Assembly: GCA_024364735.1 (NCBI GenBank)
Contig: JAGFNQ010000733.1
Span: 62,001 to 126,000 of the forward strand
Direction: 5' to 3'
DNA length: 64,000 nt
Source: Boesenbergia rotunda
Taxonomy: Eukaryota > Streptophyta > Magnoliopsida > Zingiberales > Zingiberaceae
Shown one piece after another: positions 21,264 to 36,200 of the stretch. The stretch's first letter is position 1. Each line of letters begins with the position of its first letter. The translations under genes were made by a program, and so were the position numbers. The notes under the pieces were generated by a model. It saw only the letters and a list, made by a program, of their open reading frames with translations, did not search any database and was not told where the DNA came from.

Positions 21264-24200
21264 ATGTCGGAGCAAAACCCTGCTGATCAGCCCTTCCCCG
21301 CCCACTTTTTTCCGCACAGCTCCAACCCTATTCCCAGCTTTAACCTCAACCCCAACTTCGATCTGCAAGTCCCCTTCCAGGTCAAGCGCAAGCGCACCGG
21401 CGTCCGTCGCCGCGCCTCTACCAATCACCCGCTCCCCTCTCCACAAACGTCCCCACCCACACTCCCACCTCCACCACTGCCCCCGCCCAACCCAGCCACT
21501 CTTCACCCTGATCCTGACATCTCCGATGAGATCATCGCCATCAACAAGGACGCCACCCTTCACCCTGATCCTGACATATCCGAAGAGATTATCGTCATCA
21601 ACAAGGAGGCCACCTCCGAGGCCCTCATCGCTCTAAGCGCCGGCTTCCCTGCCGACTCCCTTACCGAGGAGGAGATCGAGGCCCGCGTCGTATCCTCTAT
21701 TGGCGGCATAGAGCAGGTCAACTACATCCTCATCCGTAATCACATCCTTTGCAGATGGAAGGAAAACGTCTCAAATTGGCTCACAAAAGAAGCTTTTGTC
21801 TCGGTCATCCCTCCTCATTGCGAGCCTCTGCTGAATTCGGCCTACCACTTTCTCGTCTCCCATGGTTACATCAATTTTGGGGTTGCACCTGCTATCAAGG
21901 AGAGGTTTCCGGCAGAGCCAACCAAGGCGAACGTGATTATTGTAGGTGCTGGTCTCGCTGGCCTGGCTGCCGCAAGGCAGCTGATGTCCTTTGGGTTCAA
22001 AGTTGTGGTTTTGGAAGGAAGGAAGAGGTGTGGAGGTAGAGTGTATACAAAGAGGATGGAAGGCGCAAACAAGTTTGCGGCAGCTGATCTGGGTGGAAGC
22101 GTGTTGACTGGCACCCTAGGGAACCCGCTTGGAATCATAGCCAAGCAGTTGGGTTCGACACTTCATAAGGTCAGAGATAAGTGTCCATTGTACAGACCAG
22201 ATGGGATGCCGGTGGATCCGGACTTGGATACCAAGGTGGAGAATGCTTTCAACAAGCTTTTAGATAAGTCCAGCCAGCTGAGGCAGTCTATGGGAGAAGT
22301 TGCAATGGATGTCTCACTTGGGGCTGGATTGGAAACTTTCAGGCAGGTGTATGGAGATGCTGTCACTGAAGCAGAAATGAACCTGTTCAATTGGCATTTG
22401 GCAAATCTTGAGTATGCTAATGCTGGCCTACTTTCAAAGTTGTCGCTTGCCTTTTGGGACCAGGATGATCCATATGACATGGGCGGTGATCATTGCTTCT
22501 TACCAGGTGGTAATGGAAGGTTGGTTCACGCTTTGGCTGACAGTGTTCCAATTATCTACGAAAAGACAGTGCATACAATCCGGTATAGTGGGGATGGAGT
22601 GCAAGTTATCTCAGGGTCACAAGTGTATGAGGGTGACATGATACTGTGCACAGTTCCACTTGGTGTCCTGAAAAATGGGAGCATAAAATTTGTACCAGAG
22701 CTGCCTCAGAGAAAACTTGATGGGATTAAGAGATTGGGGTTTGGCTTGTTGAATAAGGTTGCAATGTTGTTCCCTCATGTATTTTGGAACACAGATATTG
22801 ATACATTTGGCCATCTATCAAATGATCAAAGCCGGCGAGGGGAGTTCTTTTTGTTCTACAGTTATGCAGCGGTAGCTGGTGGACCACTCTTGATTGCATT
22901 AGTTGCAGGTGAGGCAGCACATAACTTTGAAACCATGCCTCCCACGGATGCTGTGACATTAGTTCTTCAGATTCTTAGAGGTAATTTAACACTTACTATT
23001 AGCATTGCTTCCTGTACTAATTTTATGTGAAACTTTATCTAGAGTAGTTACTTTTTTCTAGTTTGTTTTTACTGAATGCACCTGAGTTTATCCAATAAAA
23101 TTTCATGTTTATTGAGGAAGGCTGCTGAACTTATTGTGGCTCACTCTTGCTGCCAAGTTTTAAGTTAGGGTAACTTCTAATGTTAATCTATCTGTTGTTA
23201 GTGTTTTCTCTGTGGAATTATTATCTATTCAGTGAAATTCATTCACTTTTTTTTTTTCCTTTTCAAAAGGGCATAAGAAAGTTAATATTTATTAGATTTT
23301 TTCCCTCAAGAATTCATCAGAAACCTTCCCAAGTTTTGAATTTCTTGCATCCTTTCTTTATATTGTATGCATTATTTTGAGTCTGAGAGAGATGTCATAC
23401 CAAATGTATGATTAACATATTGAAATCTCAAGGTTGCAAAACCAAGTGTTTTGAGGTGAAGACTTGTTCTATTTGGCCCATTAAGACTTCAGCATCAGCA
23501 CTTATCTTTTGCGTCATGAGTATACATGTTCCCTGTTTTTTAAGCATAAAGGAAGCATATAGTCACCAAAATGTGCTCGTCATCATACATTTTCACCATC
23601 TTGTTATGCCTCTAAATATTAAGTCAAAGATGTTCTATACTCTTAAAATTGAAGAAATTTTACATTTTTGTGGGGCATAATGATGTAGCAGTAGGAACAA
23701 TGTGATTAAGAGAATACTTATCTCGTATAAAGAATAGAGAGATTTTATTATTATTGTCAAATAAGATTACATGAGGGATCCAAATCCCTTTTATGAAATG
23801 AAATAAAGACTATTTTTCCTAAAACTTGGTTAAAATTTATCCAATTATAACACCCAGTAAACATAATAATGGCTTGATAGACTTGATGACCTTAAAACAT
23901 TAAACCATAAATATTTCAAAATCCTTTTTATAATTTATTTTATTTTTTAATTTCAAAGTCATTAAATTTTTTAATGAAATTTATTAGATATATTTTAGGG
24001 TTAAGGTATGGTGTCATTACATGAAGAAAATTGGTCTTATTGCCAAATTATAAAGGGGTTAGGCATTTTTCACAATCATTTTAGTGAAATTTTTTGTCTC
24101 TTAGGTGAGTTGAGTTGATTGAGTTTGCAATGCAATTTTTCATGCTATACTTATTGGTATTAGGGTCTACCTAATTTGATTTTGATTCATATCAAGTTTA

Positions 24201-27200
24201 AAATCTCGAATCGTGTCGGTGCTTTAGACTTTGTTTGGAATCATACTATTTTGTTATCTTGTCGGTCTTTGGTGCCAATGAAAAATTGGAGGATGAGGAG
24301 GAAAGAGACATAAAAGAGGAAGAGGGCGCAATTATACATATAAGTTTAGGCTTTGTGTCCTATTTGGAAGATATAATTTTGATATTGTATTGTCCAAACA
24401 TTTCAATTTATCTTAATGCATTTTGTATCATGTTAGACTAATCATGGACGAACTCACTGGACACATTCAAGATACAGTACTATGTTGCATGTTGTTTGCA
24501 GATGATATTGTTTTGATAAACAAGACACGTGAACGAGTAAATGCTAAACTAGAATCTTAGCTAGAAATACTAGAAGTGAAAGGTTTTAGGCTTAGTAGAG
24601 TAAAGCCAGAATATATGGAATTTAAGTTTAGCAATATTAGATGTAATGAGACAATTGTTAAGATAGTAAATAACGAGTTGTCTAAAACTGAGAGCTTTAA
24701 GTATTTAGGATCATTTTTGCAAAGTGATGGAGAGATTGAGAGAGATATCTTACATAAAATACAAGCAGGATGGTTGAAATTGAGGTTACCGTCGGGTGTT
24801 TTATGTGATCGTAAAGTACCTCGAAAATATAAAGGGAAGTTCTATACAACGACAGTTAGACTTGCTATGTTCTATGGTGCTGCATGTTGGGCTATGATTC
24901 AGGCACATGAATAAAAGATGAAAGTTGCAGAGATGAGGATATTAAGGTAGATGTGTGGACATATGAGGATGGACAGAATAAGGAACGAGTGCATTAGAGA
25001 GAAAGTCGGAGTTGCATTTATTGAGGAAAAACTTCGAGAGACACGTTTAAGATGGTACGGACATGTACTTAGACAACCAATAAATGTCCCTGTTAAACGA
25101 TGAGAAACTATGATAAATACACACATTAAACGAGGGAGAGGAAGACAAAAAAAAGACTTAGACAATAAAACAAGATAAATTTTATTTAAATATAGATGAT
25201 GATATAATAGGAGATAAAGCCCAATGATGTAGAAGAATCCATATAGCCGACCCCATCTAGTGGGATAAGGCTTGGTTGTTGTTGTTGTTATCATTTTGTA
25301 TCATGTTAAAGGTATCAAATGCTAATATAACATGATACTCATTGACCTCATTGACACAATAACATGAGATAGATTATTTGTGTCGTGTGCTGAGTAATAT
25401 CGACTCTAGGTAAATTATTGGAACAATACATTTTGAATGTGCCGCTATGAACATTACAAGATTTCAAACTGTAGTTTATACAAGTTTTGTGTCGTATGTC
25501 TTTTGGTGAGTTAACGAGCTCTAATTCATTGAAAGTTTTGCCTAAAATTTTAGTTTCTTTGACATGCCTTGATTTGTCCATTGCCTAAAATTCTACAATT
25601 TAATCAATCAGAATCATCCTACTCAATTGGCACTAGCCACATATGCAGGTTGGGCAACCCTCTAACTTTACACTCTATAAATTATCCTAAGCTTTGGGAT
25701 TTGAGCCATTAATCCCGACTTAGAAACAATAGTAAGTTGAATTAATATTTAATTGTCACGTTGAGTCTTCAATCCCTACAAAAGAAATTGTAAGTAGTTG
25801 GGCATACTTCAAAATGAAAGTCAACAAAGGGACCTCACTCTAAGGGACTCTACGACATCATGTAGTTATAAAGTTTGAAAAATAAATGAGCTCTAGTTAA
25901 TTTTAATTTGAGTCTATCATACATTAACACACAATGTACCCAAATTACAAAGTCTCAATCTAATATAAGGTTCAATGATCTTTAGATTGATGATAAGTCT
26001 TTATGCTCAATGTAGATCTACACATCTTCCTTACGTAAGCCATAGAACACCCTTACATCTATGAAAAGACCTAAATTCACCTTATTTACAAACCTATGGT
26101 CAAACTCATCAAATCATAATTTGTAAGTTAAATGTGTCGATAAAAAAATCAAAATATTGTAATTATCTCTAATAATAAGGGAGGATCCAATAATCTTTTT
26201 TTTTTTAATGTTTTCCAATCACATTAGGCTATAATCAAGCTAGCTATAATTATGATAAGTAGGGGAATAAGAGGATATATAAAATTGGTTTTTACTCAAA
26301 GAGGTCAAATCTACCCTTTAATGTGATATCTCCCCCTACATTCAAGCTACTAGTTCTCAGTTTTACTTGATTTAGATTCCTTTCTCTTGAGTCCTCTTGT
26401 TCCTAGGTATTTAAAAATAAAGCTGCACTGTTGAGTTAAGCCACCTATTAAAGTGGAGCTTTGCCTTTCTGACAAAATATAAATAGATACTTCCCTTGTG
26501 TATATTCCGAGCATATAACATCAATCGAACTACCCACTCGTTAGCATGAAGCAAAGATATAAAAACCATAATGTGAGCTACCCGCTCATTAATTTGTATC
26601 AATAATAACATAATATGATAAGCAAACTATGTCAACATGTCAACAACATATCAAACAATACTATTAGTACTCGAGCAAATGAGAGGGAGATCGTTAGTAC
26701 CTCAAGTGGTGTGGATAACAGTTTTGATGTTTGGTCAAATAAGTATGAGTTAGGCCTTGTTTTGGTTTTTGATATATGTGTCTAAGTGTGCATAAACTTA
26801 GGTGAACACACAGGAGAACCACTTAGGGTCTAGTGCATATGGTGAAGGATGGGTTGGGACACCTAAGGGACAGAAAGGACAAGGATTATTGGAGACAACT
26901 AGACTTTGAGCAAAAGACACAAGCATGCGAGAATGATGACATGGAAGGGAGTTGACAGGCTTAATGTATCCGAGGGATGAGTGGTTTGACGAAAGAATAC
27001 TTTGGTAGAGCGAGAAGGATGTAGAGGGAGTGAGCTTGAAGGTTCGGTGCATCCGAGTGACGAGAAGTCTGGAGGAAAAATGCTTGATGGTAGTTGACTT
27101 GAGTCGAGTTTCGGGCAACTAGAATGGATTCAGTTGACCTATGCATGCAATAGATGTTTATCTTTGGATAGGTTTGAAGCTGAACTATTCGAGACGGAAT

Positions 27201-30200
27201 ACGGGCGATTGAAATACACGTGGAGCATAGATTCAGATGAGACGGTCAAGGATCTGGTTTGATTGGGAATTTGGGCAGCCGGATGATGGCCATGTCAGCG
27301 ACAATGGATAGAAGAAGACTTGTTCGTGGAAGAAGCTGATGGTTGACTCAGCAAACACCGGGCTTCTAGGCGACCGGAACATTGACACATTAACGAGTTG
27401 ATTAGATCAAGGCAGAGCCGATAAATAAAGACTAGGAACTTGAAAGCAAATACACCACACTCGAAGATATTTGTTTTGCTCTCCTGTAAAACCTCCATTG
27501 TCTTATTCTTTACATTGTATATTTGCTAAGTGTATTACGAAGTTTCTCTATCTCTGATTTTTTAACGAAGAGGAGAAAGATAGTGGACTGTGTGCATAGG
27601 CCTTAGACGTAACAATTTGGGGTTGTGAACTAAGTAAATTTTTGAGTCTTGTGGTATGATTGTTTGCATGTGTTCATTTTGTTTTTGCTAACGTGTGCCC
27701 TTGCTAAGATCATAGTGGGGGAAAATTAGACGAAGGTTCACTATTCACCCTCTAGAGATCCCAACTTCTGCATTGCACTAACAAATATAACATTGAGATT
27801 ATGATACAAAAACTTAAATAAGGGATGCGAATGTAAAGATATAAAAAATGAAACATTTGAGAAGTGATTAGAGCTTTCTCCTTTTGGCTAAGATCATGTA
27901 TTGTAATATTACATCACTCATTCATAAAATGATCCAAGTAGTATTCACATATCAAAACTAATAATGAATACTTGTAATCTTTTAAGCTTAATCATGAAAT
28001 ATAACATCCATATATTGGAAGATAGAAAAAGTAAACAATATCAATAATTAATATACATTAGCAATACCATTGATTTGAATCACAAACATAATAAATGTCC
28101 AAATATCATAAATATTCAAAAAAGAAAGTGTCAAAAGTCAATAAGAGATACATTATTTCATATGTACCAATAGTAATCTAAATATATAAAAGAGTCTAGG
28201 ACAGTGCCCTACAACTACCTTTCCTAAACACCCCTAAAACATATATAAGACTATTGACTAAGGGGCTATCTACCTAGGATCTAACTTTGGAGTATATCCA
28301 TCATACTCTATTGCTTAAACTCCTAGAAGGCTGCTAAGTTTTCGTCTACCACTATATGAATGTTGTGGTTCTAGTAGTGGTCAACAAACTCCTTGTTATG
28401 TGATAAAATCCATGTGATGGCTAAAAAACATTGCCTCCAGGTGTGCTAGTTTGTCTTTTCATTCATGTGGAGGTGGTGGTAGTGCAACCTACTATAGATT
28501 CTTCTCTTTTGGTTTGTTATAAGAGCATCCTCTATTAAAGCATTTGATTATCTAGTTTTCTCCCAGGCTTCTGTCGAATTATGCTCTTATGCACCTCCAT
28601 CCATACTAGTGAAATTTGATGGGGGTCCAATTTAATCATATTATTTAGATAATTTCTTAATAGAGATCTTGGTGACATTAAAAGCCTAGAATGATGTTCG
28701 CATAGGACAAATGGATAGAGCTATATGATGATTTTCTATAGTGTAAGATGAAGCTAAGACATGCAATGACTTGATGAAGTGCATATACTAGTTAGACCTT
28801 TTGAGACTAGGGAGAATGCGATCTACACAAACTTTATACTAAATAGTGTTTGGAGCAAATATGTTGCTAGTTGAGAACATGGTAAAATGAGGACGATCTT
28901 ACATCACGGGTGACGGTGTCAAATACACCCCCATTGAATACTTCCAAAGATACCCTTAATCGTAGAGATTATTATTAATTTAGATTAGTTTGATTATAGG
29001 GAATTATTGATAGACATACCATAATTATAGGATCCTCTTTTCCTCCTTATGTATATAAATACCAATACCAACATGTAAACGGATTATTTGATATGAAATA
29101 GATCATCGTTTTCTCTTCTACATGGTATCAGAGCAAGGTTCTCCTTCTCTGACCTAGGTTTTTTTTTCTGCCGCCACTACTGTTGTTGCGCCTCCTGCTT
29201 TTTCTTGCTGCCGCCACCATTTACTGTCGCTGCCTGCTGTTGGATCAACCAACAATGCCGCCTCTTGTTGCAGCTGCCACCTCTTGTTGCTATTGCCCTA
29301 TTGTTGCTGCAACTACGATCTCACATATTGTTGGATCGCTGAAAGAAAGGGTCAACTAGCGTTGCCCTAATCTGGTACTGCTCAGGTTCTGCCTCTGATT
29401 TCCTTCTACGATAAAGTCTTCATATTCTAAACCCAATTTGGCTACCACTATTAAATTGAATAGGACTAACTATCTCTTGTGGTCACGTTTATTTGAACTA
29501 TTATTTATAGAGTCTCACAAAAGAAGGAACATATTTTGTCCAACTCTCCTGACCCTAAAGATCCGTGATATTCAGATCGGTTTTCAGACGACTGTTATGG
29601 CTTGGCTTCTTAATAGCATGGAGGAGTCCGTGAGCACTAGTGTTATGTCCGTGGAAATTGCCAAGGAGATGCGGGATGCCTTACAGGGCATGTATTCTAA
29701 TGACAAGAACGTTTCTCGTGTTTTTGAATTATATGAAACTCTTCATTCTTCACCATGATGGTCAATCTGTGAGTAATTATTTTACTATTCTTAAGGGGGT
29801 TGTTGATACCATCCTCTCTCTTGTGGCATTCAAATTCAAAAGAATAGTGGGAGGAATTCTTGATTGCGATGTTCCTATTTGGTTTGGATTCCACACTACA
29901 ACTGGTTCGGGATAATCTGATAGTAAGTGATAACATTCCCACGTTATTGAAGGCTCTGTCTCAGGTTCTTCGTGTGACCATGGGACGTCCTGACACTTTC
30001 CTCATCTTTTGAAACTTCGGCTATGATTGCTCGCAGTTGTGGATTCTTTCGGGGGCGTAGTAGGAGTCACGGTCGTGGTTGTCAAATTGATATCACCAAG
30101 AGTAGTCGTTTGTGTGTTCATTGTGGTCGTTCCAACTATGCTTCCGAGAAGTGTTGGGCGATGTTTGGTAAACCTAACTGGGTTAATAATACATCTATCG

Positions 30201-33200
30201 AACTATCGACTCCACCACTAGACACAACCGATCATGATGATATGGTCTCGGTTTCTTGTACTCATTATGAGAAATTGCTTTGCTCTTCTGCCAGCATTCC
30301 CTTTGCCACTGCTGCCTCATCCTCTCCAAGTGAGTTTGTCGTGTCTTGTGATAAGTCTTGGATGCTGGATTCTCATATTACTTCTGTTTTCTCTTCCTCT
30401 TTTATTTCCTCATCTTTATCCCCTATCTGTTAGCGACACATATTCTTCAATTACGGGAAAAGGTGTTGTCAGACTCACATTGCAAATATCACTCTTGATA
30501 ATATTCTCTTTGCACCTAAATTTCCAGCTAACAAAAGCTTACAACTATTCTGTATCTTTTTATCTATTCTATTGTATTTTTCAGGACATGCACACAAAGA
30601 GGATGATTGGTGGAGGATATAAGAGTGATGACCTATACTATCTGTACTCGGTTATACCTGCAAGTTCCTATACACTCTTCTTTTGGCATTGTTGTGTAGG
30701 TCACCAATTTTCTTCTGCTCTCAAAGTTTAGTTTCCGTTCCGTCTACTGATTTCTAGTGCAAGCCCATGACTTTGGCAAAAATCATTATACTTCTTTTCC
30801 TTCTAGAGTTGATAAATACAGTTCCTTTGCATTTGAACTTGTTTATAATGATGTTTGGTGACCTAGTAGAGTTGAGTCGAGAGGAAGTTTTTAGTATGTT
30901 ATAATATTTACTAATGATTATTCTCGCATGACTTGGTTGTATTTACTCAAAGGTATGAGCGAGATTCTTGAGCTATTAATATCATTTTATAATGAAATAA
31001 AAACTCAATATTCTGCTGCCTTGCACATTCTTCGTACTCCTAATGCATTTGAGTTCACTTAGAAGACAGTGTCTACATTTTGTGATTCTCGAGACATATT
31101 CATCAAATCTCTTGTTCATATACTTCCTAACAAAATAGAGCTACTTAACGCAAATACTGTCATATTTTAGGCGTAGCTTGTACTCTTCATTGCCATAAGG
31201 CATAAGCATGTTCCTAAGTTAAGTTTTTGTGAGGTGATGCTGTTCTCATAGCTTGTTTTCTCACAAATAAGATGTCTACTTTGTTACATTGGGATATCTC
31301 CTCTTGTCTTCATCCTGATAAATCTCTTTTCTCTATGCCTTGTATATTTGATTGTGTTTGTTTTGTTCATAATTTTACTCCTGGCTGGGATAAATTGTCT
31401 CCTCGCTCTATTAAATACATCCTGCTTGAATTTTCTCATACACAAAAAGGATATGGTTGTCTTAACCCACTCACAAAATGCAGTTACACATGTGTTAATG
31501 TTATGTTTTTTTAGTCCCAACTATACTTTTCCCCTGTGTAGCTCAGTCACATGATACGTTAGTGTCTTCTCCATTACCTATCCCACCATCTGTGTCTTCC
31601 ATCTCCTAAACCGTTGCAAGTGTACATGAGGCATGCTTAGCCAAAACCAGATTCATGTTCCTCACATCCTCTTCCTGTAGCTCCTGATGCTCCTCACCCC
31701 TCTGATACTGATCTGCCTATTGCTCTTCGTAAAGATATTTGGTCGTGCACTACTCATCCTTTGTCTAATCATATCTCGTTTGATTACCTTGGTCCTGCAT
31801 TTTCTACTTTTGCTTTTCTCTATCATCTACAGAAGCTAGGTGTATCAACACTCGGCTTGGCAAACAACAATGAATGAGGAAATGCCTGCCCTTATCTCTC
31901 ATGATACTTGGGAGCTGGTGGTTGCACCACCTTCTGTTGATATTGTTGCTTCTTGTTGGGTATTCATTCTGAAATTTAAAGCAAGCGATACTATTGATCG
32001 ATACAAAGTTTGTTTTGTGGCCAAAGGATTTTCACAGACTTATGGTGTTAGATTACTTTGAGACGTTCTTTCCTACTACTCACTTGAATTCTATTAGAGT
32101 TTTATTCTCCTTGACTGTCAATCAATTTTGGTCAATATATCAACTAGATGTGAAGAAGGCTTTTCTTTATGGCGATTTGCATGAGACCGTATTTATGGAA
32201 CAACCTCCAGGGTATGTCGCTCAGGGGGAGAATGCTACTATGGTTGCACACTTAAAAAGACCATTTATGATCTTAAACAAAGCCTAGAACCTTATCTGTA
32301 ATCAATGTTGTTGGCTTCAAACAGTGCAAATCAGATCATATTGTGTTTGTACGATAGAGCACGAATGAGATTATCGTGGTTATTGTTTGTGTCGATGACA
32401 TCCTAATATCTGTAGTGATATAGGTGGGATAGACAAAACTAAGAAGTATTTATAGCAACACTTTGTGACAAGAGATATGGGGCATCTTAAGTATTTCTTG
32501 GGAATTAAAATTGCTCACAACAAGTCTAGAGTTTCCTTATGCCAAAGTATGTTATAAATTTACTCAAAGAAACCAGATTGCTTGGAACGAAGACGGTTGA
32601 TATGCGTATGGATATCAATTCAAGTGTTTGGGATAATATTGGAGAGTTTTTTTTTTTTTTTTTGAGGATAAGGCAAATATAGATGGCTTGTTAGGAAACA
32701 CATCTACTTAACAGTAACGAGACTTGACATCTCCTTTGCAAATGAAAGAGTGTCATTTTGGATAATCAAAAGCAAGTTCACTGGGATGCCATTATCAAGA
32801 TTTTTAAGTACATTAAGAAATCTCTTGGAAAAGAGTTGTCATTTAAGAGAAATGAACACCTAAAGATCGAAGCTTATTCTGATATTGATTATATTGGATC
32901 TAAGACCGATAGATGGTTCACTTCTGGGTATTGCACTTATGTAGGGGGAAATCTAGTAACATGGCGAAGTCAGAAATAAATTGTTGTTGTTAGGTCGAGT
33001 GCCGAAGCCGAGTATAGAGCCATAACTCACACTGTAACCGAGATATTATGGCTGAAGAGTGATGAATTTGTTTGAAGAATTAAGGTTCACCTACAATGAA
33101 CTACTGCCAATGTACTATAATAATCAAGTAGCGATTCACATTACAAGTAACCCAGTTTTTCATGAAAGGACTAAACATATTGAGGTTGACTGTCCCTTTA

Positions 33201-36200
33201 TTCGCGAGTGTGTAATGAGTCAAAAAATTGTCACTCCGTTCACATCATCTATCATCCAACCAAGTTGCCGATGTCTTCACTAACAACGATTCTCAGATCT
33301 TTATGACAAACCGAAGCTTGAGGGAGAATGTTGAATACTTCCAAAGATACTCTTAATTATAGGGATCATAATTGATATAGGGATTAAGATTGATTGTAAT
33401 TAATTATTAATAGACATATCATAATTATAGGATCTTCTTTCCCTCCTTATGTATATAAATACCTACATATAAGCAGATTATTTGATATGAAATAGATCAT
33501 CGTTTTCTCGTCTACACATTCGAGCCTAGTGAAAAGTAGAACATGCATGCATTCTCCAACTAACTATACCTAAAAAATTCTTAGAGGATGATTAGTGAAA
33601 ACTATATCTCAACATGCTACACAAGCGGTGTAGATGTTCTCAACATTTGTTGGTTGTATGTAGTTATAGGACTTTACATAGATCAATGGTGATGCCTTAG
33701 GTGTTGTGCACCAACCTATCTAATTGATAGTATTCTAGAAGCATTGGGTTTGAAGGCGCTAATAAAATATCTTGGGAAAAGTCTTTACAATTCTACAACT
33801 ACAAACACCCTGTTACCTTTTTAGACATGAATTGTCTATTTGATTTTAGACACGAATGGTTCATTGGATGAATTCTATCATTGCATGAATTTCTATTAAT
33901 CAAGAAGAACGTCAGTTTCTTGTTTTGCGCTGGTTTGAATCCTAAGCTTGCTTTACTATATATGGCATATTGGCTACCAATTACCATATGTAGATATTTA
34001 TTTGAAACCCCTATAAATTTCTTTAGCACACTCTTTTAACTCCATCACTTGCTCCTTAAGAGACAATTCTCTTCTATAACTTTCTAAAATCATATTCTTT
34101 GTTTTCACAAGTTACTTGAATTTGAACTTCCTTAGCTTTGACCTAAGGGCTTCCAGTTGCTTTTGTTATATTCTAGCTTTAGTCATACCTTCCACCATTC
34201 GGAAAAGTCCCTATTTTTGAATTTTACTGTAGTGGATTTTTCAAATAGTGTCGGTTTTTCAATTGCTGTGCCTGATGGTCCGACTCTTGTAGGAGGATAT
34301 GATACCGGATTCATTGTAGTATCCACCGGAGGCCTATACTGTGAAATGGCTGATTGAGAATAAATATGTTTAGTTAACTCCTCCATCTGTGGGTAATTAG
34401 TCAGCCATTCTTTTTCATCATTGTCCACGGCTTCCCACCATGCTCCGTTGCGAACAAGTTGATAAACTCTGATGTTGGGTAGGGAAGAGAGGCATCTGAT
34501 GAGGGTGCCTGATGAGCTAAATATTGTAGATATTGAAAATAATCCTCGTCATCGTCATCCTCAGTAAGTGCATATATGACTTCTTCCATATGTTCTTTGG
34601 GACATAGTTTTTGGATAATATTGTTCCATGAATTTGTCTCCTCTTGCTTGCTTGTTGATGCTTCCGTCATAGTGTTGTACCTTGTGTGAGCATCATCACT
34701 ATGAGTGGGTGAGGATTCGACAGAACTTGCTTCTATAGGAACGGATTGTAGCCATGTCGATTGTAGCCATATTGTGGCTAAGTTGTTCTGTAGTTCTTCT
34801 ATTTGTTTTGAAGTGGATCCAAATCCTTGTTTGCTCTTGTTGTAGTATCAAGGTCTTCTACTTCAACGACTTCAGGAGTGAAGATATGCTCGAGTATTAT
34901 TTGCGCAATACACTCCTGTTTATTTAAAAAAATATCCTGGTTAGTTGTATTAAAAGCCAGGATTTTTACCTCTCCTTAAAATCTGAATCAATGACTCCTC
35001 CACCAATAAGAATGCCTTTGTATAAAGATGCGCTAGAGCGAGGGGCAATCCTTGCATATGTTCCTTCGGGGATTTTAATACAGACGCCTGTTGTGAGGAG
35101 TGATCGACTATGCCTTGGAATGTCCTGAGCCCGATCAATGGCCAAATCATAGCCTGCCGATCCTTTAGTTTTTCGTTCTGGGAGCTTTGCTGATGGTCCC
35201 AACCTTTTGACTAGTAATGGTTAGTCCTGGATCAGTACTGTTAGGGTGTGCGATTGAAGCTCCTCCCCATCACTATTGATTTCTTCAGTTTAGCATTGTA
35301 CTTGGCTGCTTCCGATCTTCTAGCCGCCTGGTAATTGTTAAAGCGAATAGATATGCTTCCATCAAGGAGGTTTGTAGAATTTACCTCTGTGGGTTGCATA
35401 GGAATGTAAATATTCGATTGTCTGATAATCCAATTATGACCCAGAACATTTCTCATATTGTATGATCTTCCTGGAAGGGCTTGAACTCCATGGCTGGTTA
35501 GATAGTCTACCACGTTCTGAACTTCGTAGGCAAATCCTACGTTGGGCGTATTAGACAATCTCCCCACCAATCCTCTTGTCACTAGTAAATTTGCTTCACC
35601 GTTTTGTCAGTTTTCATATCCTCTTGTTAATATGGAAATTTGTATATTCCTGTAGAAGTCAGCAATAGTTAGCATGGTATTGGGAATGACATATACCAGC
35701 TGGCTTCTATTGGTGAGGTCTATCTCCATAGTGGCAAAGATGGCTTGATCTTCTTGCCATCTATTGTCTCTGAAGACTACCAGAGCCATCGTCCGTTCTT
35801 CCCTTCTACGAAGAATTTGTACTCTGACTTGAATGACGCCAATATGTATAAATTGCATCCTGCTTCGTCTGAGTTGCTCGAAGCATTCTTCTTGAATAAA
35901 GGTTCTATCAAGTTGGGTATTTGTGACCAACATGGCTTCTTCAGCTCTGTGTACGTACACTCTATGGTGTACATCATCTCTCTTTGAATGATAAAGTACT
36001 TCTGCTGGTATAATTGCAGCTCTTTCCAGCATAGAGAGACGTAATTGTACCTGTGGGTCAAGTTGTTGTTCTAACGTTTGGTTGTAGGTGCCTCCCAGTA
36101 TTCGCCTTGTAGCTCTTCTTAAGGTTTGCTGGGCTACATATCTTCTCCTCTGATTTCTTCTATAATCACGTATTTGGTCTTCAAATAAGGGAGTTATTGT

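Larger units (their letters stand above)
28932..33516 (+). mobile_element. Degenerate Copia retrotransposon with short LTRs
   Basis: LTRs of about 190 bp lie at 28,932-29,122 and 33,329-33,516 ('ttgaatacttccaaagata...cgttttctc.tctaca'). They are clearly diverged from each other. TGGTATCAGAGC follows the 5' LTR at 29,123 and a purine tract AGGGAGAA precedes the 3' LTR. The order inside is gag, integrase region, RT, RNase H, the Copia order. All frames are broken by stops and shifts. No TSD could be shown, and the 5' LTR has lost its TG. This is the oldest recognisable element in the intron by condition. Confidence 0.85.

Noticed and set aside
26798..27146. Minus-strand ORFs of about 100 codons in the intron
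   Set aside because: Composition is that of a decayed LTR; no recognisable domain and no start context.
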